Shown: positions 24,905 to 33,210 of the stretch, in pieces | How positions within the stretch are numbered: position 1 is the first letter of the stretch | Layout: each line of letters opens with the position of its first letter | Assembly (NCBI GenBank): GCA_045660265.1 | Contig: JAZRDM010000061.1 | Span: forward strand, 33,241 to 97,240 | Direction: 5' to 3' | DNA: 64,000 nt | From: Scatosoma sp045660265 | GTDB taxonomy: Bacteria; Bacillota; Clostridia; Christensenellales; Borkfalkiaceae | The notes under the pieces: generated by a model | Database searches by the model: none | What the model saw: the letters and a program-made list of their open reading frames with translations, nothing else | Told to the model about the DNA's origin: nothing | Made by a program: the position numbers and the translations under genes

Positions 24905-26560
24905 TTATGACAACCCAACGATTTGTCCATCGCTGGTTAAATCGATTTTTTCCGCTGCAGGATGTGCGCCCAAACCAGGCATCAGCATAATTTTGCCTGC
25001 AATCGCTACGATAAACCCTGCGCCGCCTTTTAAGACAATATCTCTCACGCAAATTCTAAACCCTTCCGGACGCCCCAACAATTCCGCATTGTCCGACAAA
25101 GAATATTGTGTTTTTGCAATGATAACGGGCAAATTCCCGCAGCCTTTTGCTTCAATCGTTTGTATTTTCGCAAGTGCTTCTTCCGAAAAATCTACGCCGT
25201 CTGCGCCGTAAACTTTCTTTGCTACGCTTTCAATTTTTTGGCACACGCCGTCATCTAAATCGTACGCGTATTCCATTTTTGATTCAATTTCACAAGCCTC
25301 TACCACCGCTTGCGCCAATTCTTTTCCGCCTTCGCCGCCCTTTAAGAATACGTCGGTAAACACCGCTTTCGAACCCGCGTTTTCTACCGCTTGAATTACG
25401 AAATCCGTTTCCGCTTGCGTATCGGTAAAGAATCTATTCATAGCAACCACAACGGGCTTTTTGTAGATATTTTTAATGTTTTCAATGTGCTTTAACAAGT
25501 TCGGCATACCCTTTTCCAAGGCAACCAAATCCTCTTGCGAAAGGGTTTCCTTTTGCGCGCCGCCATGCAATTTCAACGCCTTAACCGTCGCAACGATTAC
25601 CACACAATTAGGTTCAATCCCTGCCGCGCGGCACTTGGTATCCAAAAACTTTTCTGCGCCAAGGTCAGCGCCAAAACCAGCCTCGGTAACTGCATAATCA
25701 GCAAAAGTCATTGCCGCATACGTCGCTTGAACACTGTTACAGCCATGCGCGATATTCGCAAACGGACCGCCGTGTATAATAGCAGGAGTATGTTCCAGGG
25801 TCTGTACTAAATTCGGCTTCATTGCCTCTTTTAACAGCACGGCCATAGACCCAACCGCCCCAGGAATATCTTTTGCGCGGACGTAATCGCCGTCCATGTT
25901 TAAGCCAACGATAATGTTTCCTAAACGTTTTTTCAAATCGTCAATATCCGTCGCCAAACAAAGCACAGCCATAATTTCGCTTGCCGCCGTAATGTCAAAG
26001 TGGTCTTCTCTTTCCACCCCTCTGCCCTTACCGCCGATTGTGATATTGATAAGCTGGCGTTCATTCATATCCATACAGCGATGGAAATAGATGTTATTGA
26101 CGTCAATTTTCAACTCGTTCCCGCGGAAGATATGATTATCCATCAATGCGCAAAGCAAATTATTTGCCGCCGTAATCGCGTGCAAATCTCCCGTGAAATG
26201 CAAATTGATGTCCGCCATAGGCACAACTTGTGCGTAACCGCCGCCCGCTGCGCCGCCCTTAATCCCAAATACAGGGCCAAGCGAAGGCTCGCGCAGTGCT
26301 AAGCACGCCTTTTTTCCAAGTTTGGAAAGGCCATCGGCAAGCCCGATGGAAACGGTGGTTTTTCCTTCGCCGGAAGAAGTGGGGTTAATCGCCGTTACCA
26401 AAATCAGTTTGGCTTTTCTCGTTGCGTTTTTGGGAAGAGTCAGCTTTGCCTTGTATTTACCGTAAAGCTCTAACTCGTTTTCCGTCAAATCCAACGTTTT
26501 TGCCACTTCCCTAATATCAAGAAGTTCGGCACTTTCCGCAATTTGAATATCTGAAAGCAT
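24905..26560 (-). CDS. fhs: Formate--tetrahydrofolate ligase
   Basis: A 551-residue cytoplasmic enzyme that makes 10-formyl-THF from formate, THF and ATP, feeding one-carbon metabolism. The P-loop-like TAINPTSSGEGKTTVSIGL (about residues 54-72) and the LREPSLGPVFGIKGGAAGGGYAQV segment are diagnostic. Length equals the family norm. It is first in the fhs-glnS-cvpA-like operon and preceded by an extended -10 promoter. Presence of Fhs alone does not prove acetogenesis. Confidence 0.96.
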   Translation of the reverse strand: MLSDIQIAESAELLDIREVAKTLDLTENELELYGKYKAKLTLPKNATRKAKLILVTAINPTSSGEGKTTVSIGLADGLSKLGKKACLALREPSLGPVFGIKGGAAGGGYAQVVPMADINLHFTGDLHAITAANNLLCALMDNHIFRGNELKIDVNNIYFHRCMDMNERQLINITIGGKGRGVEREDHFDITAASEIMAVLCLATDIDDLKKRLGNIIVGLNMDGDYVRAKDIPGAVGSMAVLLKEAMKPNLVQTLEHTPAIIHGGPFANIAHGCNSVQATYAAMTFADYAVTEAGFGADLGAEKFLDTKCRAAGIEPNCVVIVATVKALKLHGGAQKETLSQEDLVALEKGMPNLLKHIENIKNIYKKPVVVAMNRFFTDTQAETDFVIQAVENAGSKAVFTDVFLKGGEGGKELAQAVVEACEIESKMEYAYDLDDGVCQKIESVAKKVYGADGVDFSEEALAKIQTIEAKGCGNLPVIIAKTQYSLSDNAELLGRPEGFRICVRDIVLKGGAGFIVAIAGKIMLMPGLGAHPAAEKIDLTSDGQIVGLS

Positions 26561-26594
26561 AGTTTTCTCCTATTGTAAATTTTATTTCATGCTA

Positions 26595-26603
26595 ATTATA
26601 GCA
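26595..26603 (-). promoter_or_regulatory. Extended -10 promoter of the fhs operon
   Basis: On the minus strand TGC-TATAAT, about 35 bp upstream of the fhs start; no good -35 hexamer is visible at 17 bp. Confidence 0.5.
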
Positions 26604-26694
26604 CACATTTAAAAAAAAGGGAATAGTTCGCCCTATCTTTTTTGCAACTTTTTTTATATTTTTTATAAAAAAACAAGATTTTTTGAAAAAGATA

Positions 26695-26703
26695 TGGTAT
26701 ACT
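26695..26703 (+). promoter_or_regulatory. Extended -10 promoter, possibly leaderless, of the PAP2 gene
   Basis: TGG-TATACT (26695-26703) ends only 6 bp before the preferred ATG at 26710, so the transcript would start at or next to the start codon. No Shine-Dalgarno precedes that ATG. Confidence 0.5.
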
Positions 26704-26709
26704 GATGCT

Positions 26710-27567
26710 ATGGATACTTATGTTTTACAATTTTTTGAAGGGCTCCGCTCTTCTTTCGGAACTTTTTTAGCTTGTCTTTTCTCGCTGTTTGGGGAAACTA
26801 TTTTCTTAATCGTCGTCATCTGTTTAATCTACTGGATTTACGATAAAAAATTCGGCGAAAAGCTAATCGCGGTTTCCTTCTCCTCTATGGCGTTGAACGG
26901 GTTTTTAAAAGGCATGGTCGCAAGACCTAGACCATACGTGGACGGCGTCGTTACAAGGGTAGATATCGACACGCCGTTACTATCGACAACCGACTTAGAA
27001 ACACACGCGTCCTTTCCTAGCGGACACTCGCAAATGAGCGCGGGATTATTCTTCACGTCCGCCTTTCATTTTAAAAAAACTTGGTCGTGGATTGTCTTCC
27101 CTTTGGCAACGCTGGGGGTTATGCTGTCCCGATTGTATTTTGGGGTACACTACCCCACTGACGTCCTCGTCGGCGCAACCCTGGGTGCCTTGTTTGCTGT
27201 TTTTTGGGAGTTTATTTATCAAAAAGCGGAAGACAAAAAATATATCGTTTGCGCAGCTTTTGCATTGCTGAGTATCATCTTTTCAATTATTTGCCCCACC
27301 AAGAGCATGGTTGAAATGTGCGCGCTTTGCGTCGGGGGCGCTATCGCTTTACCCCTCGAAAATAAATACATTGATTTGCAAAATGCAACGGGAGTAAAAA
27401 ACCGCATTTTGCGCGCGGTAATCGGGCTTGCTATCGTAGGTGCTGTGTACGTTATATTCTCCATTTTGCCCTGGCAATTTCTTTGGATGAAGTGGATTAA
27501 ATATTGTTGTTTGGTTATCGTCGGCGCGCTTGCAGTGCCTATGCTGTTTAAAAAATTAAAAATCTAA
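26710..27567 (+). CDS. PAP2-family membrane phosphatase
   Basis: A 285-residue polytopic membrane protein with the three acid-phosphatase motifs of PAP2: KGMVARPRPY, PSGHSQMSAG and SRLYFGVHYPTDVLVG, with the catalytic His residues in the second and third. Members dephosphorylate lipid phosphates such as undecaprenyl pyrophosphate or phosphatidate on the outer face. The frame is open from a TTG at 26683, but ATG 26710 (MDTYVLQFFEGLR) gives the usual N-terminus. There is no ribosome site, and the -10 box is 6 bp away, so the mRNA may be leaderless. The substrate is not determinable. Confidence 0.87.
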   Translation: MDTYVLQFFEGLRSSFGTFLACLFSLFGETIFLIVVICLIYWIYDKKFGEKLIAVSFSSMALNGFLKGMVARPRPYVDGVVTRVDIDTPLLSTTDLETHASFPSGHSQMSAGLFFTSAFHFKKTWSWIVFPLATLGVMLSRLYFGVHYPTDVLVGATLGALFAVFWEFIYQKAEDKKYIVCAAFALLSIIFSIICPTKSMVEMCALCVGGAIALPLENKYIDLQNATGVKNRILRAVIGLAIVGAVYVIFSILPWQFLWMKWIKYCCLVIVGALAVPMLFKKLKI

Positions 27568-27574
27568 TGGGCGC

Positions 27575-27604
27575 GCAGGGGGAATTTTTATAAAATCCCC
27601 CTGC
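27575..27604 (+). terminator. Terminator of the PAP2 gene
   Basis: 8-bp stem gcaggggg / ccccctgc with an A/T loop and trailing ttttattt. Confidence 0.85.
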
Positions 27605-27610
27605 TTTTAT

Positions 27611-27640
27611 TTGACTTATTCTAAAAAAACATTGTATAAT
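27611..27640 (+). promoter_or_regulatory. Promoter of glyS
   Basis: TTGACT (27611-27616), 18-bp spacer, TATAAT (27635-27640). The leader to the ATG is about 100 nt and contains a hairpin (27684-27711: ggttcacccgca / tgcggtgtacc). Confidence 0.8.
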
Positions 27641-27747
27641 GTTTAAGATAATATTTTAAATTTTAGTCTGCGTTGCCCAAAATGGTTCACCCGCAATCTT
27701 TGCGGTGTACCGCTTGCGCAACCAAACAAAAACAAAGGAGTATGATT

Positions 27748-29148
27748 ATGGCAGAAAAAAGAGCGGTTACGATGGAAAAACTCGTTTCCCTTTGTAAAAC
27801 GCGCGGATTTATTTTCCCCGGCAGTGAAATTTACGGCGGTCTTGCAAACACGTGGGATTACGGTCCTTTGGGCGTAGAATTAAAAAACAACGTAAAAAAA
27901 GCTTGGTGGAAAAAATTCGTTCAGGAAAATCCTCATAACACGGGCGTTGACTGCGCAATCTTGATGAATACGCGTACGTGGCAAGCTTCCGGACACTTGG
28001 GCGGTTTCTCCGATCCCTTAATGGACTGTAAGAGCTGTAAAGCCCGCCACCGCGCAGATAATCTCGTTGAAAATTACGTTGCTAAAAAGAATATGGACGT
28101 AAAAGTAGAAAGCATGAGCAACGAAGAGTTAGAAGCATTTATCGCTGAACACAAAATCGTTTGCCCCGTTTGCGGTAATTCCGATTTCACGTCTATCCGT
28201 AAATTCAACTTGATGTTTAAAACATTCCAAGGGGTTACCGAAGACTCGGCAAACACCGTTTATCTTCGTCCCGAAACGGCACAAGGTATTTTCGTAAACT
28301 TCGAAAACGTACAACGCGCAACCCGCATGAAAGTGCCCTTCGGTATCGCACAAGTAGGTAAATCCTTCCGTAACGAAATCACCCCCGGAAACTTCACCTT
28401 CCGTACCCGTGAATTCGAACAAATGGAACTCGAATTCTTCTGCAAGCCCGGCACCGACCTTGAATGGTTTGCATACTGGAAAGATTTTTGTAAAAACTGG
28501 TTACTCTCGTTGGGCATGAAGGAAGAAAACTTACACCTTCGCGACCACTCTGCAGAAGAGCTTTGCTTCTACTCGAAAGCAACGACGGACTTCGAATATA
28601 ATTTCGCATTCGGCTGGGGCGAACTTTGGGGTATCGCAGACAGAACGGATTACGACTTGAATCAACACGCAAAAGAATGCGGCAAACCTATCACCTATCT
28701 CGACCCCGTTACCAACGAAAGATACGTACCCTACGTTGTTGAACCCTCTTTGGGTGCTGACCGTGTTGTTCTTGCTTTCCTTACGGATGCTTACGACGAA
28801 GAAGTGGTAGACGAAGCGAAAAACGACGTTCGTACCGTTTTGAGATTACACCCTGCGCTTGCGCCTTACAAATGCGCCGTATTGCCCTTACAAAAGAACC
28901 TTTCTGAAAAGGCAGACGAAATTTACGCGCAAATGTTTAAGAAATTCCCCGCGACTTACGACGTAACGGGTTCTATCGGTAAACGTTATCGCCGTCAAGA
29001 CGAAATCGGCACCCCCTTCTGCGTAACCGTTGATTTCCAAACGCTTGAAGACAACACCGTAACCGTGCGCGACAGAGATTCTATGGAACAAATCCGCGTA
29101 AGCGTTGACGAAGCAATTAAGTACATTCAAGAAAAAATCGAATTCTAA
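27748..29148 (+). CDS. glyS: Glycine--tRNA ligase (single-chain type)
   Basis: A 466-residue class II synthetase of the homodimeric, eukaryote/Firmicute-like type (not the alpha2beta2 form). Visible features are the N-terminal FIFPGSEIYGGLANTWDYGPLG (motif 1 region), FRNEITPGNFTFRTREFEQMELEFF (motif 2) and VEPSLGADRVVLAFL (motif 3), then an anticodon-binding domain from about 360. A Cys pair (CKSC, later CPVC) suggests a zinc site in the insertion. The start ATG at 27748 has AAAGGAG 7 nt upstream; an ATG two codons earlier is too close to it. It is transcribed alone from a strong promoter. Confidence 0.96.
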   Translation: MAEKRAVTMEKLVSLCKTRGFIFPGSEIYGGLANTWDYGPLGVELKNNVKKAWWKKFVQENPHNTGVDCAILMNTRTWQASGHLGGFSDPLMDCKSCKARHRADNLVENYVAKKNMDVKVESMSNEELEAFIAEHKIVCPVCGNSDFTSIRKFNLMFKTFQGVTEDSANTVYLRPETAQGIFVNFENVQRATRMKVPFGIAQVGKSFRNEITPGNFTFRTREFEQMELEFFCKPGTDLEWFAYWKDFCKNWLLSLGMKEENLHLRDHSAEELCFYSKATTDFEYNFAFGWGELWGIADRTDYDLNQHAKECGKPITYLDPVTNERYVPYVVEPSLGADRVVLAFLTDAYDEEVVDEAKNDVRTVLRLHPALAPYKCAVLPLQKNLSEKADEIYAQMFKKFPATYDVTGSIGKRYRRQDEIGTPFCVTVDFQTLEDNTVTVRDRDSMEQIRVSVDEAIKYIQEKIEF

Positions 29149-29166
29149 TCGAAAACACAACAAAAA

Positions 29167-29190
29167 AAGGAGAGCGAGTTTGCTCTCCTT
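29167..29190. terminator. Bidirectional terminator between glyS and a small lipoprotein gene
   Basis: 9-bp stem aaggagagc / gctctcctt with A-run before and T-run after; serves both converging genes. Confidence 0.85.
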
Positions 29191-29212
29191 TTATTTTTGT
29201 TTTTATTTTAAA

Positions 29213-29575
29213 TTACTTGGTAAACGCTTCAATAGCAGCATCCGTACCAATAATTACCCAGTTGCCTTCTTGTTTGCAAGTTTTACCGTCTTTTACGTCA
29301 TTTTTTTCTTCTTCGTAATAATTCATTGCAGCCGTTGAATTTTCAAACAAAATTGCTTCAATCGAATCGTAATCACCTTCTGCAATTTTACGTGCCGTAA
29401 GTTTACCAATTGCAGCAGGACCCGCAAAAAGCTCCGTTGCCGTTTCTCCAAGCACCGTTACGGTATACCCAGCTTCTTCCATTTTTCCCTTTGCTTCGCT
29501 CATATCAGCAGGCGCGCAAGCTACGCAGAAAATACACATACAAATTGCTAACAATAATCCGATAAATTTTTTCAT
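29213..29575 (-). CDS. Small lipoprotein of unknown function
   Basis: A 120-residue exported protein with a clear lipobox (MKKFIGLLLAICMCIFCVACAP, Cys ~21). The mature part of ~100 residues looks like one small alpha/beta domain (EAGYTVTVLGE..., then SIEAILFENSTAAMNYYEEE..., ending NWVIIGTDAAIEAF). This arrangement, in which a value is computed from residue-poor beta strands around a helix, recurs in small Clostridial lipoproteins, but no function is known to me. AAGGAG precedes the ATG, and a near-consensus promoter lies 30 bp upstream. Confidence 0.75.
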   Translation of the reverse strand: MKKFIGLLLAICMCIFCVACAPADMSEAKGKMEEAGYTVTVLGETATELFAGPAAIGKLTARKIAEGDYDSIEAILFENSTAAMNYYEEEKNDVKDGKTCKQEGNWVIIGTDAAIEAFTK

Positions 29576-29606
29576 ATACAGCTCCTTTTCTTGTTTTTAT
29601 AACGGT

Positions 29607-29635
29607 ATTATATCATTAAATCTTTATTTTGTCAA
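29607..29635 (-). promoter_or_regulatory. Consensus promoter of the small lipoprotein gene
   Basis: On the minus strand TTGACA (29635-29630), exactly 17 bp, TATAAT (29612-29607). This is a perfect sigma-A consensus. Confidence 0.88.
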
Positions 29636-29649
29636 GTGTGAAAATATAT

Positions 29650-30462
29650 TTATTTTATTTTTTGGCCAACAAACTCTTTCCCGTCAAAAATAAGAATTTC
29701 ATCAAATCCACAGCTTTGAATATACTGCGCCCCTAAATCGAAGTTAGCGTCTAAAAACTCTTTTTTGTGGCAATCGGACGAAATCAATACCCCGCAGCCA
29801 AGCGCTTTCATTTCCTTTAATAAGAAAGGCGCAGGATAGGGCGCGGTTTTATATCCTCTTGCAATTGCCCCGACGTTTACTTCAAATACTTTATGCGTTT
29901 TTGCAACCGTATGGAGCGCTTCTAACGCCGCATCTTTATATTCCTTGCAGTCATCATCAAAAATGCCCTGCTTTTCACAATGTTTATTCACCAAATCAAA
30001 ATGCCCTACAATATCAAACGGGCCGAAGTCTGATAAGCGCGCCATCATTTTATAATAGGATTTTGCAAGCACAAGCCCATCCCCGTGGAAACGATTTTGA
30101 ATAAGCTCCTTCACTTCCGTTGCGCTCACGTCCATATCTACAATTTCCCCGTCCATTTCGATACAATGTACCGAACCGATTACGTAGTCATACTCGCTTC
30201 TATCTTGGTCTGCAAACATATCGTATTCCGCGCCAAGATATATCTTAATTTTATCCTTATACTTTTCCTTAACGCGATGGATTTCTTGTTTGTACGCGTT
30301 TATATTTTTTTCCGACATAGAACATATTGCATAATCCTTATAAATATGCCCCGAAAAACCAAGCGAATCAAATCCAAGCTCTATCGCCCGTTGCGTCATT
30401 TCCTCTATCGTGTTTTTCCCGTCGCAAAAAACGCTGTGCGTGTGTAAATTTTGTTTATGCAT
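29650..30462 (-). CDS. PHP-domain phosphatase, histidinol-phosphatase (HisJ)-like
   Basis: A 270-residue metal-dependent phosphoesterase. It opens with NLHTHSVFCDG, the first PHP metal motif (HxH), has GFSGH, a Glu in LGAEYD, GSVHC, GHFDL and ends SSDCH, the remaining conserved His/Asp ligands in order. HisJ-type enzymes remove phosphate from histidinol phosphate, but related PHP proteins act on other substrates, and no his genes are nearby. A second PHP protein is encoded at 32035-32892. The gene overlaps the upstream DUF1653 gene by 8 bp, so they are co-transcribed. Confidence 0.83.
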   Translation of the reverse strand: MHKQNLHTHSVFCDGKNTIEEMTQRAIELGFDSLGFSGHIYKDYAICSMSEKNINAYKQEIHRVKEKYKDKIKIYLGAEYDMFADQDRSEYDYVIGSVHCIEMDGEIVDMDVSATEVKELIQNRFHGDGLVLAKSYYKMMARLSDFGPFDIVGHFDLVNKHCEKQGIFDDDCKEYKDAALEALHTVAKTHKVFEVNVGAIARGYKTAPYPAPFLLKEMKALGCGVLISSDCHKKEFLDANFDLGAQYIQSCGFDEILIFDGKEFVGQKIK

Positions 30463-30682
30463 TTTCTTCCATCTCCTTCACTAACGTAAAACGCTTTACG
30501 CTTTCGCCATTTACGGACACTTCTTCTTCCCACATAGAAAACGGCCTTACCCATACGCCTTTCTCTCCATATAAAGCTCGGTAAACAACCATCTTTTCTA
30601 ACGTTTCCGAGTGCGTCGCTATCTCTAACAGTTCGTATAAATTTCCTTTATAATGTTTATAAATTCCTTTTTTAAGCGACAT
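30455..30682 (-). CDS. DUF1653 family protein
   Basis: A 75-residue protein with the DUF1653 pattern: GIYKHYKGNLYELLEIATHSETLE, VVYRALYGEKGVWVRP and MWEEEV. The family is a small all-beta fold found singly or fused to enzymes; no biochemical function is established. It overlaps the PHP gene and leads that two-gene operon. Its own start lies close to a cluster of DnaA-box-like sites. Confidence 0.85.
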   Translation of the reverse strand: MSLKKGIYKHYKGNLYELLEIATHSETLEKMVVYRALYGEKGVWVRPFSMWEEEVSVNGESVKRFTLVKEMEENA

Positions 30683-31079
30683 ACCCGTCCTCCTTTTTCT
30701 TTATCCACAAGGCTTTATTTTTTATAAAAAAGTTTTCCACATAAGCAACTTGGAAAGAAAATTCTTTTCGACTTTATTCGACTTTTTCCTTCCTTTTTCT
30801 CTTTTTACTTCCTTTTTTTGCGCTTTTTTTCGTTTTTTTCTGGGGATAACTTCGTGCATTTTTGCATAAAATATTTGATTGCGCTAAAAAGTTATCCACA
30901 TTTCCACATTGTATTATGTGGGTAGCATGGTCGCATTGAATACACGATTTTTTCTTTCCGCCCACCATGTACGAGTTGAATCCCCCAGACCATGTACGAG
31001 TTGAAAAATAGACCATTATTCATTTAAACAGTATATACAAAAATCCGTTTCTTGCATTAAGAAGACGGATTTTTTTATC
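30683..31079. other. Intergenic region with clustered DnaA-box-like sites
   Basis: A 397-bp non-coding stretch. Perfect TTATCCACA boxes lie at 30701-30709 and 30892-30900, near matches at 30733-30741 (TTTTCCACA) and 30841-30849 (TGGGGATAA, the complement of TTATCCCCA). Between them are long T-rich and C/T-only runs (about 30768-30840). Right of this a 17-bp sequence, accatgtacgagttgaa, occurs twice (30963 and 30989). No dnaA, dnaN or other replication gene is adjacent. An 80-codon open frame on the minus strand crosses it but has no ribosome site and basic low-complexity composition; I do not call it. Confidence 0.55.
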
Positions 31080-31793
31080 TTATGGCAAAATGGTTAATAA
31101 TTGCGCCAAATCGGCAATATGGAAGGTAGGATGTATCTGATCGCTTTCTTCCATTTTTCTTGTATCAAACCAACAGCTATCCATGCCAACGCCGTTCGCG
31201 CCGGCAATGTCCGAATAGAGAGAATCGCCTATCATTAAACACTCGTCCGCGGTTGCGTTTAATATGGACAGCATTTTTTGATAAAAAAGCTTGTTGGGTT
31301 TAATAATCCCCAGGTCTTCCGAAGCAAACAAATGATGCACGTATTGCCGAATAGGTTTTAAGCGTCCCGTCTGCATTTGAATCAGCCCGTTGGTTGCAAC
31401 GCAGATTTTATACCCGCGCGCATGCAACGCCTGCACCGTTTCCTTGGCGTTAGGCAAAAAATGTCCGTCTGCCGTTAAATTTTCCATTAGCTTTCGGCTG
31501 GCAGTTTTAGGATTATAGGAAAAACCGGTAACGGCAAATTCCTTTTTAAACATATCGTCAACGTGCGTCCAATACAGCGTATGATACTCTCGCTGAATAT
31601 CCTCTCTGTGTACTTCGTATAATCCCGCTTCCGCCCAAGCCTCTTCCGAAAAATGATGGCTGCGCTCTAACACTTGCTCGTCATACGGATAACCTATCTC
31701 GTCGTACAAACGTTTGAGCGCGGCAAGCTCGTCTTGCTTATAATTGACCAGCGTATAATCCGCGTCAAAAATAAGGTATTTATATTGTTTCAT
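31080..31793 (-). CDS. HAD-family nucleotidase, YjjG-like
   Basis: A 237-residue cytoplasmic hydrolase of the HAD superfamily. Motif I is FDADYTL (nucleophile and acid Asp), motif II VATNG, motif III the Lys in IIKPNKLFY, motif IV GDSLYSDIAGA. The cap insert after motif I is helical, as in the YjjG/YfnB group that hydrolyses (deoxy)nucleoside monophosphates including damaged pyrimidines. It is last of a three-gene set (PHP, 69-aa protein, HAD), with 3 bp between it and the 69-aa gene. Confidence 0.85.
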   Translation of the reverse strand: MKQYKYLIFDADYTLVNYKQDELAALKRLYDEIGYPYDEQVLERSHHFSEEAWAEAGLYEVHREDIQREYHTLYWTHVDDMFKKEFAVTGFSYNPKTASRKLMENLTADGHFLPNAKETVQALHARGYKICVATNGLIQMQTGRLKPIRQYVHHLFASEDLGIIKPNKLFYQKMLSILNATADECLMIGDSLYSDIAGANGVGMDSCWFDTRKMEESDQIHPTFHIADLAQLLTILP

Positions 31794-31796
31794 ATC

Positions 31797-32006
31797 TCAC
31801 CAATCTTGACGTTTCAAAGATTTATCCTTCACGTCGTCGTAATAATCGAAATAGCGCCGTTTAAATTCTTCCTTAGTCAGAGGCAACGGCTCGCCGTCTG
31901 CGTTTATTCTATCAATCATCTCTTGCAATTCGTCGGGCGTAAAATCGGCAATCTCCGTTTCGTCGCCATACGCTTGCAAAAATTTGAGTAAATCTAATTT
32001 GGACAT
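31797..32006 (-). CDS. Small acidic protein of unknown function
   Basis: A 69-residue protein, helical by composition (MSKLDLLKFLQAYGDETEIADF, then PDELQEMIDRINAD). It has no Cys, signal peptide or membrane segment. It sits between the PHP and HAD genes with gaps of 28 and 3 bp, so it is probably translated from the same mRNA. Not recognised. Confidence 0.65.
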   Translation of the reverse strand: MSKLDLLKFLQAYGDETEIADFTPDELQEMIDRINADGEPLPLTKEEFKRRYFDYYDDVKDKSLKRQDW

Positions 32007-32034
32007 AATTTCCCTTTTATTTAATCCTTATCCG

Positions 32035-32892
32035 TTAAAGCGGGATTTTCAACTCCCTGCCGTTGCAAGCAATCGTTTGATGCGTAAACCCAATTTCTTT
32101 AAGCATTTTCACCACTTCGTTATAATGGTAGCCAATAATTTCTTCGCCGTGCGCGTCGGAACCATACACTACCTTTCTACCGCCCAAAGCGTAATACCGT
32201 TTTAATACTTCTACGTTTGGCAAACAGAAAATATCGCTGTTTTGAGGTAAAATTTTACCGCCTTCGTCTTTAGAATTGATTTCTAAAATTTTTCCAAGCT
32301 CAATCACTCGTTTTAAAATTTTATCGATTTTATTGCCGTATTCTTCCAAGCTTGCACGCTTATCTGCGTAAGGTGCGTAACGGGTACAATAGCCCAAATG
32401 CCCCACCACGTCATATGGATACGGCGCTTCTAAACTGCGCAATACGCAATCGAAATATTCGTTATATACAACACGTTTTTCGCGTACAATCTTTGCGCCC
32501 GACTTATCTTTTTCGTAATAGCCGTTTCCAATGCGGTGAACGCTGTTAATTATATAATCTGGCTTGTAGCGCGCCACAATTTCATTATAGCGTTTTATAG
32601 AAATTTCGTCATCCATAAATCCAAACTCTACGCCGACTAACACGTTCATTTTCCCTTCGTATGCCTTTTGCATTTTACGGGCTTTAGGAAAATATCTCGT
32701 AGGATCGGTATCCGGATGCAACGTTCCCAACCGAATACGCTTCAGCCGTTCGGCAGAAATATCAAAATGTTCGGAAATACCATAATATTCTATCCCCAGA
32801 CTATCGGCAGTTTTCAACATTTTTTCCATCTCACCGCGTCCGTCGGGAGAAAATTTGGTATGCGTATGCAAATCAATTTTCATATTCGGCAT
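32035..32892 (-). CDS. PHP-domain phosphatase, histidinol-phosphatase-like (second copy)
   Basis: A 285-residue PHP phosphoesterase, first gene of its operon. Metal-binding motifs in order: DLHTHTKFSPDG, ISEHFD, GVEFGF, NSVHR, GHLGY and GSDAH. It is only distantly similar to the 270-aa PHP protein 1.6 kb away, so the two probably differ in substrate. AGGAGG precedes the start and a TTGCAA-17-TATAAT promoter lies upstream. Confidence 0.83.
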   Translation of the reverse strand: MPNMKIDLHTHTKFSPDGRGEMEKMLKTADSLGIEYYGISEHFDISAERLKRIRLGTLHPDTDPTRYFPKARKMQKAYEGKMNVLVGVEFGFMDDEISIKRYNEIVARYKPDYIINSVHRIGNGYYEKDKSGAKIVREKRVVYNEYFDCVLRSLEAPYPYDVVGHLGYCTRYAPYADKRASLEEYGNKIDKILKRVIELGKILEINSKDEGGKILPQNSDIFCLPNVEVLKRYYALGGRKVVYGSDAHGEEIIGYHYNEVVKMLKEIGFTHQTIACNGRELKIPL

Positions 32893-32923
32893 TTCCTCCT
32901 TTTTATTTCTTTTCAGCCTTTTT

Positions 32924-32952
32924 ATTATAACACAGCTTTCTATTTATTGCAA
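32924..32952 (-). promoter_or_regulatory. Promoter of the PHP-69aa-HAD operon
   Basis: Minus strand TTGCAA (32952-32947), 17 bp, TATAAT (32929-32924). Confidence 0.8.
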
Positions 32953-32959
32953 GCCCCAA

Positions 32960-33127
32960 AGGACTTGCTTTTTTACTTTTCAAACATTTTCACGGGAATT
33001 TTTGCCTTTTTTATCAGCTTTTATCTATTTTACCCTCATTTTTAACTTAATTTTTCCAATGCTGTCAGCTGTTGGCTTTGCTTACAGTTCTCTCCTATTG
33101 CCTTTTGTTTTGCAATTCCCTTATAAT
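32960..33127 (+). promoter_or_regulatory. Intergenic region with promoter of the NlpC/P60 gene
   Basis: The 318-bp gap before the NlpC/P60 gene contains a likely promoter TTGCCT (33098-33103), 18 bp, TATAAT (33122-33127). A small hairpin (gcaag...cttgc plus T-run, near 32960-32984) may be a terminator. Nothing else was recognised. Confidence 0.5.
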
Positions 33128-33210
33128 CAAAAACGAAAAATGGACGGGGCAGGGTTTTGTTGAATCTCTTTTCCCCGCCGTTTCTCAATCTATTTTTAGG
33201 AGAGAATATT

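Noticed and set aside
27641..27747. T-box riboswitch in the glyS leader
   Set aside because: The ~100-nt leader has a hairpin but no T-box sequence, no specifier arm and no terminator before the gene.
30774..31016. 80-codon open frame on the minus strand in the DnaA-box region
   Set aside because: No ribosome site, a Lys/Arg/Ser low-complexity tail from poly-T/C DNA, and it crosses two DnaA boxes and a direct repeat; probably chance.
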